Source of the DNA: Spongospora subterranea f. sp. subterranea
Lineage: Eukaryota; Endomyxa: Phytomyxea; Phytomyxea; Plasmodiophorida
Length of the DNA: 64,000 nucleotides
Assembly: GCA_049724395.1 (NCBI GenBank)
Contig: JAUGWO010000007.1
Span: forward strand, 124,001 to 188,000
Direction: 5' to 3'
Of the stretch, positions 60,101-64,000 are shown one piece after another (position 1 is the first letter of the stretch; each line of letters opens with the position of its first letter). The position numbers and the translations under genes were made by a program. The notes beneath the pieces are model-generated. The model was not told the origin of the DNA and made no database searches. It saw only the letters and a list, made by a program, of their open reading frames with translations.

Positions 60101-60306
60101 TGATGATGATGATCTGCGATCTCAGGAAGATAATGATCCTCTCTCTCTCTGTGTGTGTGTGTATTGTGCAGGAGGATGTTCGCGGCTGGGATAAAGTACG
60201 ATATGTCGTGAACAACGTTCGCCTATTGCACCTGATCGGGAACGATACCACGTTCGAGGAAATGTTCCGGAAGTTCAACAGCGTCGACATTGTTGCTGAT
60301 CAATGA
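57149..60306 (+). CDS. SAM-domain cyclic-nucleotide-gated-type cation channel
   Basis: About a dozen exons from ATG 57149. Residues about 10-75 form a SAM domain (DVIAWLSQVGADRYVNMF ... LLGLTERNLYQMGV). A long acidic linker follows (SDSDSDDDD). Six membrane segments come next: WDLLIMLLVIYYGIMTPVN; FFNTLFIVDIGLNFLTAF; FWIDFVASVPMDVI; an S4 with repeated Arg/Lys (LIRLIRGFKLVRVLKMSRV); S5 MAVMWHWMGCAYWV; a pore loop AVVATTSVGKNIEPD; and S6 IIGVLMYAFIIGSS. A C-linker and cyclic-nucleotide-binding fold follow (FFILRGRVEILDE, EGGYFEEQCLL). The filter lacks GYG/GFG and the CNG Glu. An intron near 60100-60170 holds ATG and CT/GT microsatellites. Confidence 0.88.
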
Positions 60307-60377
60307 ATCGGACCCACTTCACCATTAATTCTCTAAAAACATAGACCAACTGTCGATCTGCTTACCCGATTTTGGTA

Positions 60378-60974
60378 TCACAAATCAACATAAGAAAACT
60401 TGGGCATTTTTGTGAATTTTGGCCACGGGACAACGATAGACAAAGGATCGTGATGCACATAGTCGACGATATATTCACCTGCCATCACCTTCATGTGCAA
60501 AATGGTTTGTTTACCGTTTGTGAATAACGGCATTGTTCTTTGAATCTGCAAAACGCGCCACGATGTTATGGCTTGTATGGTTGCGCCGGGCCATTCGTTT
60601 TCCAGCAAGAATAAAGTCGCCCACGAACGACCATTTGCAATTGTGGGCTATACCGGAAACGCGCAGGCGCGGTCCATCCTTTTTGGTCCTGGCACTCCTT
60701 ACAGAAACCGTTTTGGACGACGTTTAGCCCAGGCGGGTACACTCTGAGAATGGTTTTGGCCGACGTCGCTACATTTTTTGATGAGAAGGTCGCTGGACGG
60801 TACGCCGAAGATAACGGCCGGTCATGTGCCTTTCACCAAGTCTGGACCGACAACAGTAATGTCGTGCCCCCCCAGGGGCAATGATGCAGTTTCCTCTGGC
60901 TCTATGAAGATGGGGGCCCTTGAACCAGTTGTGAAAAGCAACTTCCCTAGCTGCACTAATGGGTTTGTCGCCAT
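60378..60974 (-). CDS. Unrecognised small spliced gene
   Basis: From ATG 60974 (MATNPLVQLGKLLFTTGSRA) the first exon reads IFIEPEETASLPLGGHDITV and ends at GTGAAAGG. Later pieces are ARTKKDGPRLRVSGIAHNCK with FVGDFILAGKRMA, and EWPGATIQAITSWRVLQIQR leading to KFTKMPKFSYVDL and the stop at 60378. Alternating beta-like strands suggest a small beta-rich protein of about 170-190 residues. No family is recognised. The middle joins are provisional. Confidence 0.45.
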
Positions 60975-61079
60975 ATGATACGTTGACAGTGAGAAACATG
61001 TGTTTGGAGACAGTTGACATTATTTAAGGAACCCACGCTGCATCACAGTTGAGACATTCAGACATGAACTCCCTCGTGA

Positions 61080-61361
61080 ACATGAATCAGGGCGATCATT
61101 GGGCCAACGGCAGTCTCGCCAGTTTATGAATAAATGATCCATGGATGGCGGGATGAGTCGTGAAACGATTGTGAGGAAATGGTGCTGAGAATTGTCTCTG
61201 GTGTGATGGATGACTATGCGGTCTTGGCCCAATCCGCGACGAATTGTCGGGTCGGCTTGGCCTTGCCCAGCTCCTCGTGCGTTCTTAACCATTCGTAATA
61301 TATGTTTTTGAAAGCTGCAGAGACCGGTTCCTTGTCGCCACCATCCGCAGTTTGTCGTCAT
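61080..61361 (-). mobile_element. Tigger/pogo transposase C-terminal relic, copy 1
   Basis: On the minus strand this reads YEWLRTHEELGKAKPTRQF, ADWAKTA, then a stop, then SSITPETIL, matching copy 2 at 61508-61810. Only the last quarter of a DDE_1-type transposase remains. No terminal repeats were found. Confidence 0.7.
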
Positions 61362-61507
61362 TCAGCTAGGCATGATATCGATTCGGGTCGTGGCGATTTC
61401 CTTCCTCTAATTCATCACAATCAGATCGTTCAACCGCCTGGTGAGTTATGGGGCTGTACCTGAAATTTGGATCACTTCAAATTTTACAAAATGGGGTCAC
61501 TTCGCAA

Positions 61508-61810
61508 CGCCGCAAGCAAGATTGGTTGCCAAATCGATGTCGTCCTACTGGACAAACGGCAAAAGTGCAAATCAGGAATATTGGCGCCAAGAAACCGCTC
61601 GCTGCAGCTGCCAAAACCATCTATCACGAATGGTTAAGAACGCGCGAGGGTCTGGACAAGGTCAAGCCGACCCGACAACTCGTCGCGGATTGGGTCAAGA
61701 CCGCATGGTCATCGATCACACCAGAGACAATTCTAAACACCATTTCTCACAGTCGATTCACGACCCATTACAACATCCATAAACTACTCAGAAACTGGAT
61801 TTGTTATTGA
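61508..61810 (+). mobile_element. Tigger/pogo transposase C-terminal relic, copy 2
   Basis: An open plus frame (from about 61448) with IYHEWLRTREGLDKVKPTRQ and ADWVKTAWSSITPETILNTI, the typical C-terminal region after the catalytic core. The segment that should hold the third catalytic Asp reads IRNIGAKKPL, so that Asp is lost. It is in opposite orientation to copy 1 and differs in family from the element at 51-53 kb. Confidence 0.7.
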
Positions 61811-62420
61811 CCCACGATCAATCGTTGGCATGATGATCTCGATCTCTCGACTCTCTCGCAGCGTGGATTTCTTGGATGACGCCAAATTGCTCTAACAACG
61901 GTGTTTTTCACTGTCAACGAATCCTTGTCAACGAATCCGCTAGAAACCCATTCTAGAGCCATCGCCGTTGTTTGCATTATTTTCAGCTTATATATTATGA
62001 CTCGATAGTCTCCGTACTTTGTCAGGTTTCAATGGTTTTCGTGTTTTCATACTGATTGAGGGCGCAATTCCAGCTTTTGGTATGGATGACTTCGCGAACT
62101 TGTCGAAATGAAGCGGTCAAAAGCCAGGTTCGTTTGTAGTATACTCTCATGATCCAAAGAATAAAAAAAGCTAAATAGTGTACGGTAGTGTTTTTCTACA
62201 GCACGCCTCTATTAAGTTCATCGTAACAATGTCTCATTTGAATAGGACAGTCAATAATGATTTGGAATTATGGAAACTCTGTTAGTATCTCGTTCCAACG
62301 ATGTTTCTCTGTAAGCAACATGGCAATTTTTTATTGGCCATGCCAAGCAAAGCGGGATGGGTTTACACAAATTCTTGGATCAATTGACGTACCAGATTCA
62401 TCATATGCAATAGGTTCCAC
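61811..62420. other. Intergenic
   Basis: AT-rich, no supported gene. The right end may contain an upstream exon or leader of the next gene. Confidence 0.4.
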
Positions 62421-64000
62421 ATGGTTGATGATGGAGGACTGGTCCAAGCTCAACATTGTTTTCCAGCCCAGTTCAATGCGATTTCGGGGGCGTTGACAGA
62501 TGGAATTATCCGGTATAACGAAACCGATCATTCTATCGATCTGTTCGACATAACGGGGCAGATTTTGTCGATTACATGCTCGAATATCATATGCTATCAA
62601 TTCGACATACGCGACCCAAAAGGGAGATTCACAATATACCGCCGCGCTCATCTACCAATCGATATCAAAATACTTTTTGCCGGTGAGGTGGACACGATTC
62701 GGTCGCTGATGGATTGCCTTCTTTCGAAGCGTCCGTTGACAACATCTTGGAAACAATGGCGATCAGGGCTGTGCGAACTATGTGGAAATATAGTCTCAAT
62801 AATCCTTTTAGGAAACGCACATGTTGTATTCGCCAATCGAAACACCCCCATATTGATGATCAATCTCGCGCATACTAAGATTGGGCTGAACGGAAAGACA
62901 GCCATAAACCTGACAGTTTTGCAAGGCGCAGAGAAAGAGTACGTTCTGGTCATGAAAAACGAAAGAGAGCGCCAGGAATGGGTTGTTGCTTTCAATAGAG
63001 CAATGGCTATTCGCAAACCGAATCCTCAAATGCTACATCAGCTTAGCCAACCGCTGATAGCTTGTGAAGCTGGTAAACCACTGCAAGAACCTACTGGATT
63101 ATCAGCACCTAATTCACCTTCGGCAAAAGTCACTGGTAATACGGCGCTTCAAGTTGTGGTACACGATCTTGATGATGATGAAAACGAGATTGAACCTCTC
63201 CCGTCGGTATCTATTGTTTCTCCGGTCTCTGTGCAACCCCGATCAGGGAGAATGAGTTACGCCACAGCTCCTATGGGAAAGGCTAAACCCGGAACAGTTT
63301 CCGATAATCATCCTATCAAAACGAAAGAACTGTTCGAATGCCAGTCGCCAGAATCCGTCGCTAATGATTATAGGACGGCACCATCATCGCCATCGGTCGC
63401 CCAAGCAGCACCAATATACGATTCTGATAAGCTCATAGACAAGACGATTGATCATGATGAAAATAAACCAGAAGGGCGCGAAGGCAAACCTGTGTATGAA
63501 ACAATGGGCGCTCAGGAACAAATTTTTGAGTCAGGTTGCCATTTATTCGCTCTTGAACATAATGGGAGCATTCGCTGCATCTCATCATCATCTAACATCA
63601 GGCAAATAACGGCAAGCTGTGCAGAAGCGGCGGCCATCACAATGGACGGATCAATAATTGCATGGGCGTTTAGTGAAACCGGCGTTGCATCTAACTCTGT
63701 TGATATCGCATGCCCAGACGGCGCCAGATTCAGCCGAGTCTCGTGCGGGCGGGACCATCATCTGGCCATCAGCAGTCCCCCATCCTCCCAGCTTTATGGT
63801 TGGGGCAGGTGTTCATTATTGGGAATGAGAGGACATATCAAAACCGTCGGCGTGGCCACTGCGATTCCCATCTTCGCTGGAGTCCACGTTACCACGGTTG
63901 GCTCAGCCGCTAAACACACGGTAGCAGTGGACGCAGGTAACGGATTGTGGACCTGGGGCGGTGACGGGCCATGGTTGGGGCGGGACCAGTCATCACATCA
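62421..64000 (+). CDS. PH domain plus RCC1-repeat protein, partial at right edge
   Basis: A frame without stops runs from ATG 62421 (MVDDGGLVQAQHCFP) to the last base, over 520 residues. An in-frame TGA lies upstream near 62387. Residues about 20-200 form a PH-like lipid-binding fold split by a loop, ending with the helix ERERQEWVVAFNRAMAI. About 140 polar, Ser/Pro-rich residues follow. From about residue 370 RCC1-type beta-propeller blades begin: SCGRDHHLAI, YGWGRCSLLG, HTVAVDAGNGLWTWGGDG. Together these suggest a membrane-targeted regulator of a small GTPase, as in PH-RCC1-FYVE proteins; a FYVE domain would lie beyond this window. No intron is seen, unusual here. Confidence 0.8.
   Translation, partial: MVDDGGLVQAQHCFPAQFNAISGALTDGIIRYNETDHSIDLFDITGQILSITCSNIICYQFDIRDPKGRFTIYRRAHLPIDIKILFAGEVDTIRSLMDCLLSKRPLTTSWKQWRSGLCELCGNIVSIILLGNAHVVFANRNTPILMINLAHTKIGLNGKTAINLTVLQGAEKEYVLVMKNERERQEWVVAFNRAMAIRKPNPQMLHQLSQPLIACEAGKPLQEPTGLSAPNSPSAKVTGNTALQVVVHDLDDDENEIEPLPSVSIVSPVSVQPRSGRMSYATAPMGKAKPGTVSDNHPIKTKELFECQSPESVANDYRTAPSSPSVAQAAPIYDSDKLIDKTIDHDENKPEGREGKPVYETMGAQEQIFESGCHLFALEHNGSIRCISSSSNIRQITASCAEAAAITMDGSIIAWAFSETGVASNSVDIACPDGARFSRVSCGRDHHLAISSPPSSQLYGWGRCSLLGMRGHIKTVGVATAIPIFAGVHVTTVGSAAKHTVAVDAGNGLWTWGGDGPWLGRDQSSH

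Noticed and set aside
60104-60170. Possible regulatory element rich in GATGAT and CTCT/GTGT
   Set aside because: Simple microsatellite inside an intron of the channel gene.
1-64000. Variant genetic code (reassigned stops)
   Set aside because: Recognised genes end at TAA, TAG or TGA where the families end, and in-frame stops elsewhere fall in predictable introns; the exceptions (near 1069 and the INTS2 join) are unresolved models.
1-64000. Bacterial features: operons, Shine-Dalgarno sites, CRISPR arrays
   Set aside because: Genes are spliced eukaryotic genes; the only regular repeats are coding repeats and a minisatellite without spacers.

Overview
This is nuclear DNA from a gene-dense, flagellated single-celled eukaryote, such as a zoosporic fungus relative, another protist or an oomycete-like organism; the sequence does not settle the lineage. 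Genes lie on both strands and are split by many short GT-AG introns of about 45-60 nt (a few about 30 or 70-100 nt). Most reading frames that look broken join cleanly when such introns are removed. The code looks standard, and two identical tRNA-Trp(CCA) genes are present. Kinesin-2 and a PIBF1/CEP90 orthologue point to a cilium or flagellum. An INTS2 orthologue and an EDR2_C protein argue against a yeast-like or typical filamentous fungus.

Layout. 0-4.5 kb: tRNA-Trp and two unrecognised multi-exon genes. 4.5-7.5 kb: a RibD-type reductase, UBAC2 (ER rhomboid-like/UBA) and SAR1. 8.2-13.1 kb: one large gene with a collagen-like Gly-rich N-terminus and a C-terminal tail of expanded nonapeptide repeats. 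13-17.5 kb: small hypotheticals and NSE1 (Smc5/6). 17.6-19.7 kb: PDK1 and the second tRNA-Trp. 20.4-30.6 kb: NOA1-type GTPase, SLC45-type sugar transporter, COG7 and INTS2. 30.6-45 kb: an inverted duplication, a Rho-family GTPase, kinesin-2, TIPRL, an EDR2_C protein, several small unknowns and PIBF1. 45-51 kb: DNA polymerase alpha catalytic subunit. 51-53.6 kb: a decayed pogo/Tigger-type DNA transposon with TA duplications, next to a 46-bp minisatellite. 53.9-60.3 kb: RPA43 of RNA polymerase I, CDC73 of the Paf1 complex, and a SAM-domain cyclic-nucleotide-gated-type channel. 60.4-64 kb: a small unknown gene, two inverted transposase relics, and the start of a PH plus RCC1-repeat protein that runs off the right edge.

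The genes do not form one pathway; neighbours are mostly housekeeping functions (secretion, DNA replication, transcription, signalling, cilium). Spacing is very tight: kinesin-2 and its divergent neighbour appear to share start-codon bases, and PIBF1 and POLA1 stop codons lie about 20 bp apart. Gene identities are read by eye from conserved motifs and alignment to remembered family members; no database search was possible.
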